Of a DNA stretch of 64,000 nt, positions 1-15,664 are shown piece by piece (within the stretch, counting starts at the first letter, position 1; each line of letters begins with the position of its first letter). The translations under genes were made by a program, and so were the position numbers. Under the pieces are notes generated by a model. The model ran no database searches, was not told the DNA's origin, and worked only from the letters and a program-made list of their open reading frames with translations. The DNA is from Monodelphis domestica (lineage: Eukaryota; Chordata; Mammalia; Didelphimorphia; Didelphidae): positions 53,159,895-53,223,894 of the forward strand of contig NC_077235.1 of NCBI RefSeq assembly GCF_027887165.1, in the 5' to 3' direction.

Positions 1-16
1 CTCTTTCCCCTTATAG

Positions 17-4943
<4,927 letters not shown>

Positions 4944-5125
4944 AGTCTACAAAAAGTTGAGCAAGTGGAACTGGGGAAGTAACAAGGTGCAGTGGGCAGT
5001 CGAGAGGAGCACTAATTTACATCTGACTCACATCTCCCATGTCATATTTGTCATTATGTACCCCAAGCTCACTGTTAGTTGTTTCATACATCCAGTGTTA
5101 AATAAAGTTTATTTCTTCTCAATTC
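4944..5125 (+). other. AIFM1: AIFM1 3' UTR with polyadenylation signal
   Basis: A short 3' UTR of about 180 bases. The canonical AATAAA at 5101-5106 is followed by a T/G-rich stretch, so cleavage is expected around 5120-5130. No second plus-strand signal is obvious before the following sequence. Confidence 0.8.
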
Positions 5126-5159
5126 CGTAATGTTCTCTTTTAAAGAAAAGAAAGGGCAA

Positions 5160-5720
5160 AGGCACGGCGAAAGCAGTAGTTTATTGGGGTGGGCATTCGG
5201 ATGAAAGCTTTCAGAGTAGGAGGTGCTTGTGGGAGATTTATTGATCCTGACCTAAATTGTGCCTGCCCTTCTTTTATTAGGTATTTTTTTCATTTGTTTT
5301 AGTCTGCCTTCTCACTTTCCCACCCAAGAACGCAGGAACAAGTCAAGCTAAATTTCCACACTGGTGGGGTCCAAAAAAATATTTGCCTCCTTGTGTCCTC
5401 TCATCAGAGGTAGGGGGCATCTTTAGTCCTCTGGAAGTGGTAAGAGTCGAGCACAATAGTGTTCCAGCACAGCACCTGACACAAACTTGTACAGGTCACA
5501 CTTGCCAGTCTTTAACTTCTACCCAAGCTCATCAGCGCCTTCAACTTCTCATGTGATAGCTGCTTACTGGGCTTTTTTTAGCCCTTTTCTTAGTTGCTAA
5601 CTAACTTAGTTGCTAACTTAGGCTTGGCCCTTTCTTCTCCCCAGGCTGTGGGCTTCAGTGCTTTCCTGCTCCTGTTTTTTTAGCGCTACCTGGGCGCCTT
5701 TGACCTCCTGGTTCACAGTA
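5160..5720 (-). pseudogene. unidentified decayed coding-like segment, minus strand
   Basis: Read on the minus strand, one frame gives a protein-like stretch KLKTGKCDLYKFVSGAVLEH then YCARLLPLPED and a stop, with two in-frame stops in the 25 codons before it. An upstream piece in another frame reads VNQEVKGAQVALKKQEQEST. Past the stop there are minus-strand AATAAA signals (complement of about 5235-5245 and 5178-5186). There is no poly(T) run on the plus strand, so a processed copy is not proven. I do not recognise the parent gene. It could be a retrocopy, or a relic of a gene convergent with AIFM1. Confidence 0.25.
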
Positions 5721-6072
5721 TCTATCTTTCATGGTCCGGGCCAGGTGTGGTCACTGCTCCTCTGCTCACACCTTGGTCTATGAGGGACCGAAATGCTCTG
5801 CGCCCAGACCTGCAGCCCAGATGCCACCACAACAGCGCTTGCTTTTTTGTTTTTTGGGGTTTTTTGGCTCCTCTTTAACTTTAACCCTGTGGCCCCTCAG
5901 GCAGTCTGGCTGCTGTGCAGGCAGGGCACGCACACAGGCTGCTGCAAATGTCAGCTCACCACTCCCTTCCACCCCAAATTGAAACTCAGACCGGACCGGC
6001 TCTTCACTCTGCTCTCCCAGCTCCCGCCTGGGCTCCAGGTGCCTTTGGCCCAGCGGCAGCCTGGAACCATGT

Positions 6073-6225
6073 CTGGTCTGCGCCTGCGCCCTAAAGGTCT
6101 CCTATCTCAGAATCTGCCCTGAGGTGTCTGCGCCTGCGCCCTAAAGGTCTCCAAACTCAGAATCTGCCCTGAGGTGTCTGCGCCTGCCCCTGCCCCCAAA
6201 AGCCTCTTATCTCTGAGCCCGCCTT
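6073..6225. repeat. 50-bp tandem repeat, about three units
   Basis: Two near-identical 50-base units and a diverged third. The landmark TCTGCGCCTGCGCCC recurs at 6077 and 6127, with a decayed form at 6177. Each good unit contains TGCGCCTGCGC (6079-6089 and 6129-6139), one base off the NRF1 palindrome. Confidence 0.85.
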
Positions 6226-7040
6226 TTCTACTTTTCATTCTGGTCGGAGGCTGCCCCCCAGAGGTGAGAACTCTCCCGTGGACTTTCCCTGTCACGCCAC
6301 CCCTTCTTTTTGATTGCTTCTCAGCTAAGTTCCCCTGGAGGCATTCTTTCAAAATATCGCTGTGGCGGCTTGGCTTGATTGGTTTGTCTTTTTATTTTTG
6401 ACCCCAGAGGTTAGTCTTTATGGAAATGCATATGCCTTGAAGAGCTAGGAGTGTCCTTCTGGAAAGGAAATCACACCTCCACCATGAAGCCCAACCTCCA
6501 TTGGCTGCCGACCTTCATTCATCTCCTTTATGTATATTGTAAAAGGGGGTTTTGAGACCCCAGGTTTTCCCGATGCCCTTCAGGAACTTGCCTTGGGGGA
6601 AGCCCCCACTCACACAGAACAATAGACTTTGAGGTACTTAATGAGCCCAGTTTAGATAAAATTAGTAGGCAATCAAGCCTTAGGTACCCCTTTCAAGGCT
6701 TAGAAGTGTATCCCCATCAATCCCTCCCCAGGGGCCAAAACATCTTTTTGTGTGACTGGTGTAAAGGATCAGCCTCTTCCTGTCAGTCAAGCCCTGGGCT
6801 CCTTTCCTGGTATCCTACTTCCCTGCCCTTTGTTCCTCCAAAGGTGTAGAAGACCCCCCCCCCCCAAGTTCTGTTACTCTGGAGAATCCTCTTTGGCGGT
6901 GCATTCTCTCAGAGACGCTGTTCCCAGAGACCCAGAGCATTGGCGCTGTGTGGCGGCCAAATACTAAGAATTTGTCTCTTATCCTGGTTAAAGATGGGTT
7001 TTCATGACTATTTTAGTGGTTCTGTGTTTTTCCAAGTCAA
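6226..7040. other. no gene recognised
   Basis: Mixed-composition sequence with a C-run near 6847. Parts look faintly LTR-like, but I could not place ends or a family. No supported ORF. Confidence 0.4.
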
Positions 7041-7042
7041 TA

Positions 7043-7060
7043 GTGTGTGTGTGTGTGTGT
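7043..7060. repeat. (TG)n microsatellite, short
   Basis: About nine TG units. Confidence 0.9.
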
Positions 7061-7065
7061 TAAAC

Positions 7066-7170
7066 ATATGCTATTTAAAAAAAAAATTTCCCAATTACAT
7101 GGAATAACAATTAACCATATATGGTTTTAGAAATCACAATATCCACATTGTCTCCTTCCGTGGGATGGTA
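7066..7170 (-). repeat. L1 3'-UTR fragment, antisense
   Basis: A/T tract followed by ttcccaattacatggaataa and cacattgtctccttccg, the antisense form of a marsupial L1 3' end. A related piece lies at 15665. Confidence 0.45.
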
Positions 7171-7214
7171 AGCAGTTTGATCTGGGTTATACCTGTATTA
7201 TTATCATGCAAAAT

Positions 7215-7500
7215 AAAATCTATCCAGCCCTCATGTCAGTTCCATTCATTGAATCTCCCTGCTGTATCCATGAAGGGCCCCCAGCCTGCCCAGGTTCCTA
7301 ACCTTGAAATCATCCTGGAGTCCTCTCTCCATCCCCATGTGTCACTTGGCTGCCAGAGCCTTTTACCTCATTCAGTCCCTTCCCACCCTCTCAGCCAGAC
7401 TATTTCTGATGGTCTCCTGGCTGGTCTTTCTGCCCCAAGTCTTTCCTTTCCCTTTTCCATTCTATATTCCTTCCCAACAGAGTTCCTAACTTCTTTTTGT
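7215..7500 (+). repeat. L2-type LINE fragment
   Basis: Contains ttgaaatcatcctggagtcc tctctcc, encoding the IILESSL-like step of the L2/CR1 ORF2 C terminus, followed by pyrimidine-rich L2 text. Confidence 0.5.
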
Positions 7501-7665
7501 GCCCAGGACCCTTTGGCAGTCTGGGGAAGTCTTTATGTTTTGGAAGCATAAAACAGGATTACAAATAGAGCAATTATGATGAAATAATCATTTATGATTT
7601 CCTAAGTTGGTTACCAAAATGTTTTTAAAAACAAGTTCCCAGACCCCCAGTTAATAACCCCTGCT
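7500..7665 (-). repeat. small hAT-like DNA transposon, family A, antisense
   Basis: Order: ggcagtctggggaagtct, ttttggaagcataaaa, a gttaccaaaatgtttttaaa block, then cagacccccagttaataacc. The same order, or its complement, recurs near 16050, 47540, 56115 and 57865. Nonautonomous and old. Confidence 0.5.
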
Positions 7666-7924
7666 AAGGTATCATTCTGGCCACCAGGAACAAGTATTGG
7701 GCATTTACTGTGGGCCAGATACCCAGGTGTCAACTTGGAATCTAGAAACCCCAAACTTGCAGCTTAGTAAGATCTGATGAACCCCAAGTTTAGGACTAGC
7801 TTGTAAGTTGGAGACCCCAAAGCTTGTACTTGTTCTCTGTTCCCAAGAGAATCCACCCCAAAGGGAATCTCAGGCTTGCAGTTTCAGACTGAATAATGAC
7901 CCAGAGGTAAAAGATGATCACCTT

Positions 7925-8060
7925 TAGGTGGAGCCAAGCCCAAGCCAAGTGACTCTTCTGGTCTCCAGAAGCCTCTCCCAGTATATCACACCCTCCTTCC
8001 AAGGATCAAACTCAGGACCTTCAGTCTAACAGACTGACCCACTGCCTCGAGTCCCTTGGA
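7925..8060 (-). repeat. tRNA-derived SINE head, antisense
   Basis: The reverse strand reads a tRNA-like block with a B-box-like gagtttgatcc preceded by gtcagtctgttagactgaag. Probably a SINE head and not a functional tRNA. Confidence 0.35.
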
Positions 8061-8465
8061 TACAATGGGAGAAAGTACTAGGGCAAAAGGGTACTGAACA
8101 TCTGTTTAGGTCTACCTATTGTTCTGTCTAGTTTCGTTTGGACTTCCCTGGTGAGGGTGAGTTCTCAGGGGAGCGGACAGACCTGGGGTCTCCAGATTTC
8201 AAGTTGACAGCATTACTGGTAATGGCAGCCTATTCCAATCACACTCCTTTAGGTGAGTGACTTACTAGCTATGGCACAGGACATGGATATAAGAGTTTAT
8301 GAATGCCTTCTCTTCCCTGATCTGATTCTTAGTGGAATGTTGTCTGTCTCTAAGGCCTGGATCTTCAGCAGATGTGATCAACTGGAGTAAAAAAGGAGGG
8401 ATTAGAGAGAGAATGGGAAAGTGAAGGAAGGAAGGAAGAAGCAGCTGTTCAAGGTTAATAAAGCA

Positions 8466-8605
8466 CTTTCAGGGCATCTAGGTAGTCCAGTGGATAGAGA
8501 GAGCATCAGGCCTGGGGTCCAAGGACCTTGGTTCAGTCTGGCCTCAGACCCTGGGCAAATCACTTAACCCTGACTGCCTTAGCCTTTGTTTCTCTTCTGT
8601 CTGTT
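8466..8605 (+). repeat. marsupial tRNA-headed SINE (MAR1/WSINE-like)
   Basis: The characteristic order is present: gcatctaggtagtccagtgg atagagag, tctggcctcagaccctgggc and aaatcacttaaccctg. Partly decayed. Confidence 0.55.
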
Positions 8606-8889
8606 GATATGAAGGCAGAATTTCCCCATAACAACCATTTGTGGAGGTTCTATGCAGTGTGAATGTTATAAGGGAAATGACCTGAAGGTCACACAACCAG
8701 CATATGTTGGAGCCAAAGACGTGGCCCCTCTGCTTTTGCCTCAGAATGACAATGGCCCAATTTCTCATGAAGTCTCCCAGGAAAGGTTGCAACAGCACCC
8801 CTCCCCAGCTGGTTTCCCAGCCTCTGGTTTCTTCTCTCCCTCCTCTCATACATGTTGCTTGATCTTCCCCGAGCATTGTTTCTGTCTCT

Positions 8890-9088
8890 TAATGACCCCA
8901 TTTGGAGGTTTTATTGGCAAAGATACCAGAGTGGCTCATCATCTTCTCCAGATGAGGAAACTGAAGCAAACAGGCTTAAGTGACTTGCCCAGGGTCACAT
9001 AGCTAGTAAGTTTCTGAGATTGGATTTGAATGCTGGAAGATGGGTCTCTGATTCCAAGCCCAGTGCTCTATTCATTGCACCAATTATT
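8890..9088 (-). repeat. marsupial SINE with RTE-like tail, antisense
   Basis: Starts with the complement of the paired-tail motif (ggcaaagataccagagtgg), then cagatgaggaaactgaagca, gacttgcccagggtcacata and the decayed tRNA head. Same type as 39172, 50164 and 57370. Confidence 0.55.
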
Positions 9089-9092
9089 TCCT

Positions 9093-9200
9093 TCTAGAGA
9101 TGAAGGAACTCAGGCCCAAGTTGACTAAATGATTTGCCCAGAGTCCCACGGCTAGAGTACATGTGAGATGGAATTCAGACTTCTGTTTCTTCGAAATCAG
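9093..9200 (-). repeat. MIR fragment, antisense
   Basis: gatgaaggaactcaggccc, gatttgcccagagtccc and the attcagacttc head, in antisense MIR order. Confidence 0.45.
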
Positions 9201-9489
9201 TATCACCCCATGATCTCTCGCTTTGGGGAACTCCAGTTGCACATGTAATTCTTTCATGTGTCATGGCTCCCCAGCTATATTGTGTTACCTACGGACAAGA
9301 TAAATTTGCATCAGTCCCTAGCAAGGACTTGGCAGAGACTGATGAGCACCAGATATCAAACTTGGGGAGAATTCACAGAAAGTTCTAGTTAAGGTGATTA
9401 GATCTGGAGGGAGCTGATGAGGTCTTGGGTCCCTGGAAGGAAGGGTTTGCTGGAATCACATTAGGGCCAGAAGGAGCTGTGGAGATCAT

Positions 9490-9600
9490 TTACTTCTAGA
9501 GAGTTGCAAAGTATAATGAGTGGTAGATTTGTAGTCAGAGGATCTGAGTTTGAATCCCAGCTTTCTCATTGAGTGACCACTCTGTGCACCTGGCTCCCTG
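9490..9600 (+). repeat. MIR 5' fragment
   Basis: gtagtcagaggatctgagtt tgaatcccagctttctc is the MIR head. Confidence 0.45.
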
Positions 9601-9764
9601 TTGGTATCTGGGGATAGTAGAGCACTCAAGTGACATCTTATCAATATATTACTTCTCTCCAAAGATGCATCTCATAATCTATCCATACCTGACCCATCCC
9701 ATGTGACTCTCCCAGTAATTCATCTTTGCAGGGATTCCACCCAGTACTACAGCGTCTTGAAATT

Positions 9765-9860
9765 TAGAGTCTTTTTAATGAAATAGTTCCTGCCCTCAAA
9801 GAGGTTCCATTCCATCTGAGAATATAACATATACTCATAGAAGTATATAGAAAATATGAT
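9765..9860 (-). repeat. L2 3'-end fragment, antisense
   Basis: tcctgccctcaaagaggttc followed by tagaagtatatag-like text resembles the antisense L2 3' end. Confidence 0.35.
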
Positions 9861-10084
9861 CATTTCTTTTGGTGAGGCAGACATTAAGAGGAACTGATCT
9901 CCAAAATTGATGATAACATACTTGCTCTAGGCCTATGAATACAAAGAAAGGAATCACAGTGAGAAGATATCACACCCTACATTTTATTTTTTTAATCATT
10001 TTTTCAGTTATCAAATGTTTCTTTTTTCACCCTCTTACTTCCTTTTCCACATTAGAAAAAAGAAAAACAAAGGCTTTTGCAACA

Positions 10085-10225
10085 TAATGTACATTTCTTA
10101 GCTTCCGTTATCTCATCTGTAAAGCAGATAAAATTATAACACTGACTTCACAAGGCTATTTGTTGTATTGACCAAATACATAAAACATTTTGTAAACCTT
10201 AACTAAATCACTATAAAAATGTTTG
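10085..10225 (+). repeat. MIR/THER 3' half
   Basis: ttatctcatctgtaaagcag, ttcacaaggctatttgttg and attttgtaaaccttaacta match the 3' end of MIR/THER1. Confidence 0.5.
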
Positions 10226-10229
10226 TTGT

Positions 10230-10437
10230 TATTATTATTTTTTTTATTGCTTACCTTCCACCTTAGAATCAATACTGTGTCTTGATTCCAAGTCAGAAGA
10301 ACAGTAAGGGCTGGGCAATGAGGGTCAAGTTATTTGCCCAGGGTCACACAGCTGCGAAGTGTCTGAGGTCAGATTTGAACCTAGGATCTCCCGACTCTAG
10401 GCCTGGCTCCCAATCCACTGAACTACCCAACTGCCCC
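10230..10437 (-). repeat. marsupial tRNA-headed SINE (MAR1/WSINE-like), antisense
   Basis: Nearly full length: T-run, ccttagaatcaatactgtgt, tgcccagggtcacacagctg, gaggtcagatttgaacctag and actgaactacccaactgccc in antisense order. Confidence 0.75.
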
Positions 10438-10440
10438 CAA

Positions 10441-10500
10441 GGTTTATTATTATTATTATTGTTATTGTTATTATTATTATTAATCCTACTATTATTTTAT
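10441..10500. repeat. (TTA)n microsatellite, interrupted
   Basis: About 60 bases of TTA with two GTTA variants, directly next to the preceding SINE. Confidence 0.9.
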
Positions 10501-10502
10501 AG

Positions 10503-10612
10503 ATAAAGAATCTAGACCCTAAGGATGTATGACTTCCCCAAGTTAACAAGTAACTGAGCTGGAATTTGAACCCAGGACTTCTGCCCCTTGGAGCTGACCG
10601 GTTCTCATGTAA
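10503..10612 (-). repeat. MIR fragment, antisense
   Basis: agtaactgagctggaatttg aacccaggacttctg is the antisense MIR head. Confidence 0.5.
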
Positions 10613-10873
10613 TTCTGCTGTGTATGCTGACAAGGTGTGGCTGAGGAAGAAAGCCATAAGGAAGGCAGGTAAAAGGTTAGACTGTTTTCTGTCCAGTCTC
10701 CAGAAGAAGGGGGATGTCCAGGGCACCTATTACCAGCCAGTGCTTTCTTATCTAAACCAGAGGTGAAGCTATCCCAGAAGCATGGGACTGTAGCTCCCGA
10801 GGAAACAGCAGTGAGAATTGGGGATTAGCCCAGTTTCCAATCCATCTCACCATGGCCTGGGATGGTCTGAGCC

Positions 10874-11050
10874 AAAGGTGTCAAAGCATGCTACCCACTC
10901 TGAGTTAGATTACAGTGTAATTGAGAAATATTTAATGAATAAAGAAGAATACAATTGAACATAGATAATGTTAATGTATGGTTTTTGAGGTCAATATATA
11001 GCCAATAGGGATCCTTCCATTCCTATTTGAGTTTGAAGCACACCAGAGTG
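10874..11050. repeat. small hAT-like DNA transposon, family B
   Basis: Begins caaaggtgtcaaagc and ends near tttgagtttgaagcacacc, giving decayed inverted ends. The central block (agattacagtgtaattgaga; acatagataatgttaatgta) recurs at 28808. Confidence 0.45.
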
Positions 11051-11359
11051 TGGAGGCAGGACAAGGGTCATATCCAAATGTTTCTAGTTTGGGACTAACC
11101 AACCACTTGATTCTAGTCTGGCCTCCCTCCAATCTCTCTGGATAGGTGGTACCTTGGGCACCACTCAATTACACTCATTGGCTTTCTGTGGTCATCTGTC
11201 GTAAGCAGGAGCCTGGCAGGGAGATAGATGCGTTCTCTATCTCTCTCTTATTTTACAGCCAGAGAGATGGAGGGAGCAGGAGGTGAAAGGAAGGAGGCAG
11301 GAGGAAGTTTGTTTGCTAGAGGAGGGTCACTGAGGAGAGAAACTGTGCTTGGAATGAGA

Positions 11360-11475
11360 TCATACCACCTTGGCTAGTCACTTCTCTTAAGCCTCAGTTT
11401 TCTCATCTGTAACATGAAGGAATTGGACTAGAAGATAATTTTCAGATGTCTCTGAGTCTATTTTGCTCTGATCCT
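11360..11475 (+). repeat. MIR 3' half
   Basis: gtcacttctcttaagcctca gttttctcatctgtaacatg, then the attggactagaag tail. Confidence 0.6.
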
Positions 11476-11499
11476 GTGGACAGAAAGGGGTACGGGTAA

Positions 11500-11785
11500 A
11501 TCCATAAGGTTTGCAAAGGGTTTCACATATGTTATCTCATTGAGTCCTCACAACATCTCTTTGAGCTCAGTGCTATTATTATCAGAATTCTACAGATGAA
11601 GAAACTGAGGCCTAGAGAGAGGCTAAGTGATAAACCGCAGTGGATTATCACTTTGCCCTCTCTCTGGACCTCACACAGCCAAGAGCACACAACCAGTCAA
11701 TGTCTCAGACAAAGTCTGACCTCAGTTCTTTCTGACTGCAAGTCCAACCAGCTCTGCAATGTACCACCTTGGTGCCCAATTCCTT
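11500..11785 (-). repeat. MIR, antisense
   Basis: gtttcacatatgttatctca ttgagtcctcacaacatc, cagatgaagaaactgaggcc and ttctttctgactgcaagtcc follow antisense MIR order. About 60 extra bases sit in the middle. Confidence 0.6.
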
Positions 11786-11834
11786 GAAGGAAAATTGCAG
11801 GCTTTTCAAGACCCCTTTTAGGGTTAGGCTCCTC

Positions 11835-12012
11835 AGAGTTGAAAGAACATTGCATTTGGGTCTGATGGTCTACAGCCAGATCCAAGCTCTGCTACTACTA
11901 TCTGTGTGACCTTGAGCAAACCATTTCCCCTCCACCCACTTTGGTTTCTCCTTCTGTAAGATGACTCCATGGTCTCCAAGGTTCTTGCCAGCTCAGAATC
12001 CTATGATGTCTC
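11835..12012 (+). repeat. MIR, near full length
   Basis: cattgcatttgggtctgatg head, tctgtgtgaccttgagcaaa core and tctgtaagatgactccatgg tail. Confidence 0.65.
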
Positions 12013-12227
12013 CTGCCCATGGCAATTCCCATTCTTCCTTCAGGTTCAGTATCCTGGAGCATTTCTCCTCCTCCAGACCTCCTCCCAGGCTTGGTATCTC
12101 GCTGCCCCCAGGGATGCTTGGCACTCAGGCCCAGGGCCTTGCTGCCTGCAGCGGCATAGGACATGGAGGCAAAGAAGAACTACCTCTGGCCTCCTTCTCT
12201 GTCTTATTTGGGAATTTCTGACATGCA

Positions 12228-12257
12228 CAGACATACACATATACATACACATATACA
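12228..12257. repeat. (ATACAC)n short microsatellite
   Basis: Imperfect CATACACATATACA units. Confidence 0.8.
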
Positions 12258-12805
12258 GAGTCATGGCCTGAGCTATTGACAGCCAATGACGTTGCCTTGC
12301 CTGGCTGCTTTCATTTCTGGGTGTGACTAGGTCAGAGTACAGGGAGGGTCTAAATATTGAGATTCTGTGCTGCCAACTACCAGCTGGAGAACAGAGATCA
12401 TCTCAAAATGTCCATCTGGAAACAGAAATGACCAGAACAAACTCAAAGGACTGCTGCCAGGAAGAGGCCTTGGTCAATTTTGATCTAATCCACCCCTGAA
12501 GCTCTGGCCAGGTGCCAGTGGAACCTCCAAGGTAGGGGGTCTAGCCTGAGCTTGGCAGGGATCAAGACCCAGTGGGAGGAACTCCAGCCTAGCTCCCTGG
12601 CCAGCTGCCCAACTCAAGTGTGCACACTAGCCTGCTTTCTTTGTCTTAAAGATTGCCTCAGTGGGTAGCTCTGCCTGAGTTCCCTCCATCTCATTTGGCC
12701 ATTTTGGATGAGGGGAGTGGAGGAGGTGAACAAGAGACCTTTAGAGGTCACTTGGTCTCTGACAGAGGAGGCACCTAAAACACTGAAGGGTACAATGACT
12801 TTTCC
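12258..12805. other. no gene recognised
   Basis: Unique-looking sequence of moderate GC with no supported ORF or recognised repeat. Confidence 0.5.
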
Positions 12806-12809
12806 AAAA

Positions 12810-13015
12810 CGACTCATAGGATCATAGATCTCAAGTTAAAAGAGCAGCAGCATAGTTGAACTCCCCCATTTTTCAAGAACAGGGAATGGAAGCTCAGCGA
12901 GGTACAGGGACTTTCCTGTGTCCTACAGGTAGTTAGTATCTAAAACAAGATTCCAACCCAGATCTTCTTACTCCAAGTCCAGCATTCTCTCCCTTGTGCC
13001 ACAGTCCTCATGACA
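12810..13015 (-). repeat. MIR, near full length, antisense
   Basis: ggatcatagatctcaagtta, aagaacagggaatggaagct, gattccaacccagatcttct and accgcattctctccc-like end. Confidence 0.65.
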
Positions 13016-13019
13016 ACTG

Positions 13020-13180
13020 GATACTAGAGAATGGAAAGAATATTAGATTTAAAATCAACAAATCTGGCTTGGAATGTTACCTCTGTTACCTTCAAGCAAT
13101 ATGACACTAGGCAAGCCACCTCCTCCCTCTAGACCTCAGTGACCTGCTCATTAAATTGCAATAAATAAACAACGTTGGCC
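13020..13180 (+). repeat. MIR
   Basis: tggcttggaatgttacctct head and tctagacctcagtgacctgc tail. Confidence 0.55.
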
Positions 13181-13244
13181 CTCCATATTTCACGTACTTG
13201 TCATCAGGAAAAGGACTAAACAGTAGAGCTCTCCATAACTGGAA

Positions 13245-13325
13245 ATTTATTATTACTAATTATGTAAGTAAATAATTAAACAATAATTATTACTAGTAAT
13301 AATTAGTGATGATAATAGTAACGAT
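13245..13325. repeat. AT-rich low-complexity stretch
   Basis: Alternating taat/attatta blocks with internal dyad symmetry (tattactagtaata). Confidence 0.8.
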
Positions 13326-13384
13326 ACCATTAGCTAGTCCCTCACACTAAGGTTAGACATTGTCCAATTTGAATATACAAGCTA

Positions 13385-13650
13385 TTATATTCAGTAATAG
13401 TTCAGTTAGTCAGTCAGTAAGCAAGTCTTTTTGGAGCATTTACTATGGCTCTGTATTTCTTACAAGGTCCTTCCACAAGGGCTGGGGTTGGATGTGTTTA
13501 TAGAGGGGATGGTCCTTTAGGACATTCTAAGATATGCTGAGCTCTGTGTGAGTCACTTGAGGGGGGAACAGAAGTAGAAGATAGAATCCATGTCCTCTCC
13601 TCAAGAAGCTCACAGTCTAGTCAGGTAGAAAAGATACACACAAAGAAAAT
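13385..13650 (-). repeat. L2 3'-end fragment, antisense
   Basis: gtcttttggagcatttacta-like start and tcctcaagaagctcacagtc tagtcagg match the antisense L2 3' end. Confidence 0.45.
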
Positions 13651-14139
13651 AGTTGCTGAACAAATAGGTTCTAAGCACAAGGCCTTGTCCCAATGTCATA
13701 TTGTTTTGGGGTGGTGACCTGTGTTCTCCAACTTTGTGCAAGTGGAAAGCACACTCAAGAATATTCGACAATGGTGGGAAGACTTTGAGTATAGCCCTGG
13801 CCACAGATGATGATTTCTAAGGAACAGCCTAGCTAAGTACAGAGAAGTTTGTTACTATGTAGGTGAAGAATTCTTTGGCCATGGCAACCCATAAAACAAA
13901 GAAAAATGCCAAATGGACCTACATCTTAAGCTATCCCCTTTTGACTCTCTACCAGTGGTGACAATATCAGAAAGGGGGCCAGATGGTGCTAGGAATAAAT
14001 TAACTGTTGCTTCTCTAAATGTGAGCTCCTTGTCCAGTGACTGTGGACACACGAATGGGTACCATTGCTACATGTGTAAATTACTCTCATACAGATTGCA
14101 TTACAATGAGGAAGCAGACACATTGGCGGTAAGTAGGAA
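13651..14139. other. no gene recognised
   Basis: No supported ORF. The last part may be more of the adjoining RTE element, but I cannot show it. Confidence 0.4.
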
Positions 14140-15560
14140 GTAGACACATTGCTAGTGTCCCTTCCATCCCCTTTTTTGGTAGTAATGACTTGTGAGGTTT
14201 TTTCTCCCATTCTTCTGGCATGTTTCCCTGTTTCAGAAACCTTGAGACTCAAGACCTCAAGACACTCAAATTGCATCCCCTTCATAGAGATCTTTCTTTT
14301 CTTTTGTACTGTTTCTGCTTCCTCGAGCAGCACTTCAGTGGCTCTGATGCTAGGATCTAAATGCGGTGATCCCCCCTGTCATTTGATGTAGAAAAGAGCT
14401 GCAGAAATCTTCACAGATATTTTCCACCATTCATCTCTTTGTTGTCCTGCTGCCAGTTTTATACTTAAATGGTTTGGGGATGATCTGGCTAAATTGGGTC
14501 TCTTGCCAAGCTTCCTGTAAATGTGAATTTCCATCCACCACTTTTTGCTGTTTTGAGAAAATACTGCTCATAATCCTTCTCTATAAGATTTCACAAACAC
14601 TGCTATATTCTAAACCGATGTTTCTCTTGGCTGCCATATCTCTGCTTGGCAAGGAAATCAAGTGTGTGATGGCTGAGGCTGTTCCGAGGTTCTTTTGGTC
14701 TCCTAGTTGAAGCAATTGATTTACATAGGTTAATCTTCCTTTTAAAATAGTGAGAGTCTGTATCAGTCTTTCTTCCTTTGTCCATGTCCCATTTTCTGCA
14801 TCAATAATCTGTTTGAATAGGTTGGAGTTGTTTTGCTTGCACTCCATTTTGATTCTTTCTATAATTTGGTGTTGATTGTGATCTTGGCGCTAACAAGTCT
14901 AAGGTCTGACTGTACACAGACAGCTGATTCAGAAATGACTCTAACACTAGTAACCAGTCGTTTCCTGTCTGTTAAGATAAAATCAATTTCATTTTGTGTG
15001 ATATTATGCAGTGTTCCCCTCACTCTCTTCTTACAAGAAGTCTTTGTGAAGTGTAGATTCTCCAACCTGAACCATCTTTTCTCCACACATATTTCCTCAT
15101 CCTCCCCTATACCCACCTTTGCAGTACAATCACCACCTATAGATAGATGGCAATTCAAAATGAAGGGTGTCACATAGTGCTTGTAAACTTTCTCTGCCTC
15201 CCAAGTGAATCTTCATTAAGTGATAGATGTTGGTACGGAAGTGACAATTATCTCCACAGTAGTATTTCTGGCAAATGGTCACCCTGATCGCTGCAGTGTG
15301 GGATAACCAAGGTAAAGCCTAAAATGGTGTTTCTTGTGCCATTGGACACACAATAAAACCAACTCCACCAGCTCCTTTTTATTCACCTCTCCCAGGAGAG
15401 CCCATGAGTCAGCCTTCCATTTAGTCGAAATATCCTTCTATCTCCTGGTTTCATTTATAACATGAAAGTCAGGACTTCTATTATATGCTTCAGGTCCTCC
15501 AGCAGAAGGTCAGCTCATTGATCGCTGCCCAGGGATCTTGATTTAATGTACCAACAGTTA
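14140..15560 (-). mobile_element. RTE (BovB-like) LINE, endonuclease region, decayed
   Basis: Read on the minus strand, 15173 to 14859 gives a continuous frame with GGDCTAKVG (the GDFNAKVG endonuclease block), NEIDFILTDRKRLVTSVRVI and QSDLRLVSAKI (the SDHRLV block with the catalytic His position changed). The frame at 14847-14581 adds SRDMAAKRNIGLEYSSVCEI, typical of the linker after the endonuclease. Several frames are needed and stops are frequent further upstream. The element is a fragment with no 3' end here; an RTE-like 3' tail lies separately at 18725. Confidence 0.75.
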
Positions 15561-15664
15561 CCTGAGTGTTTATAGAAGGTCTAAAAACTGGACCACAGAG
15601 TGGCCTCAGAGGAAGGTTTGAGGGAGGTAGATGTATGTACATATGTGGGTTTTGTTGGGGGGTT

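Noticed and set aside
6226-6975. Possible second LTR fossil
   Set aside because: Some words feel LTR-like, but there are no clear ends, no flanking duplication and no repeated modules.
7985-8055. Possible tRNA gene on the minus strand
   Set aside because: The B-box-like word is present but the cloverleaf cannot be closed and SINE sequence follows.
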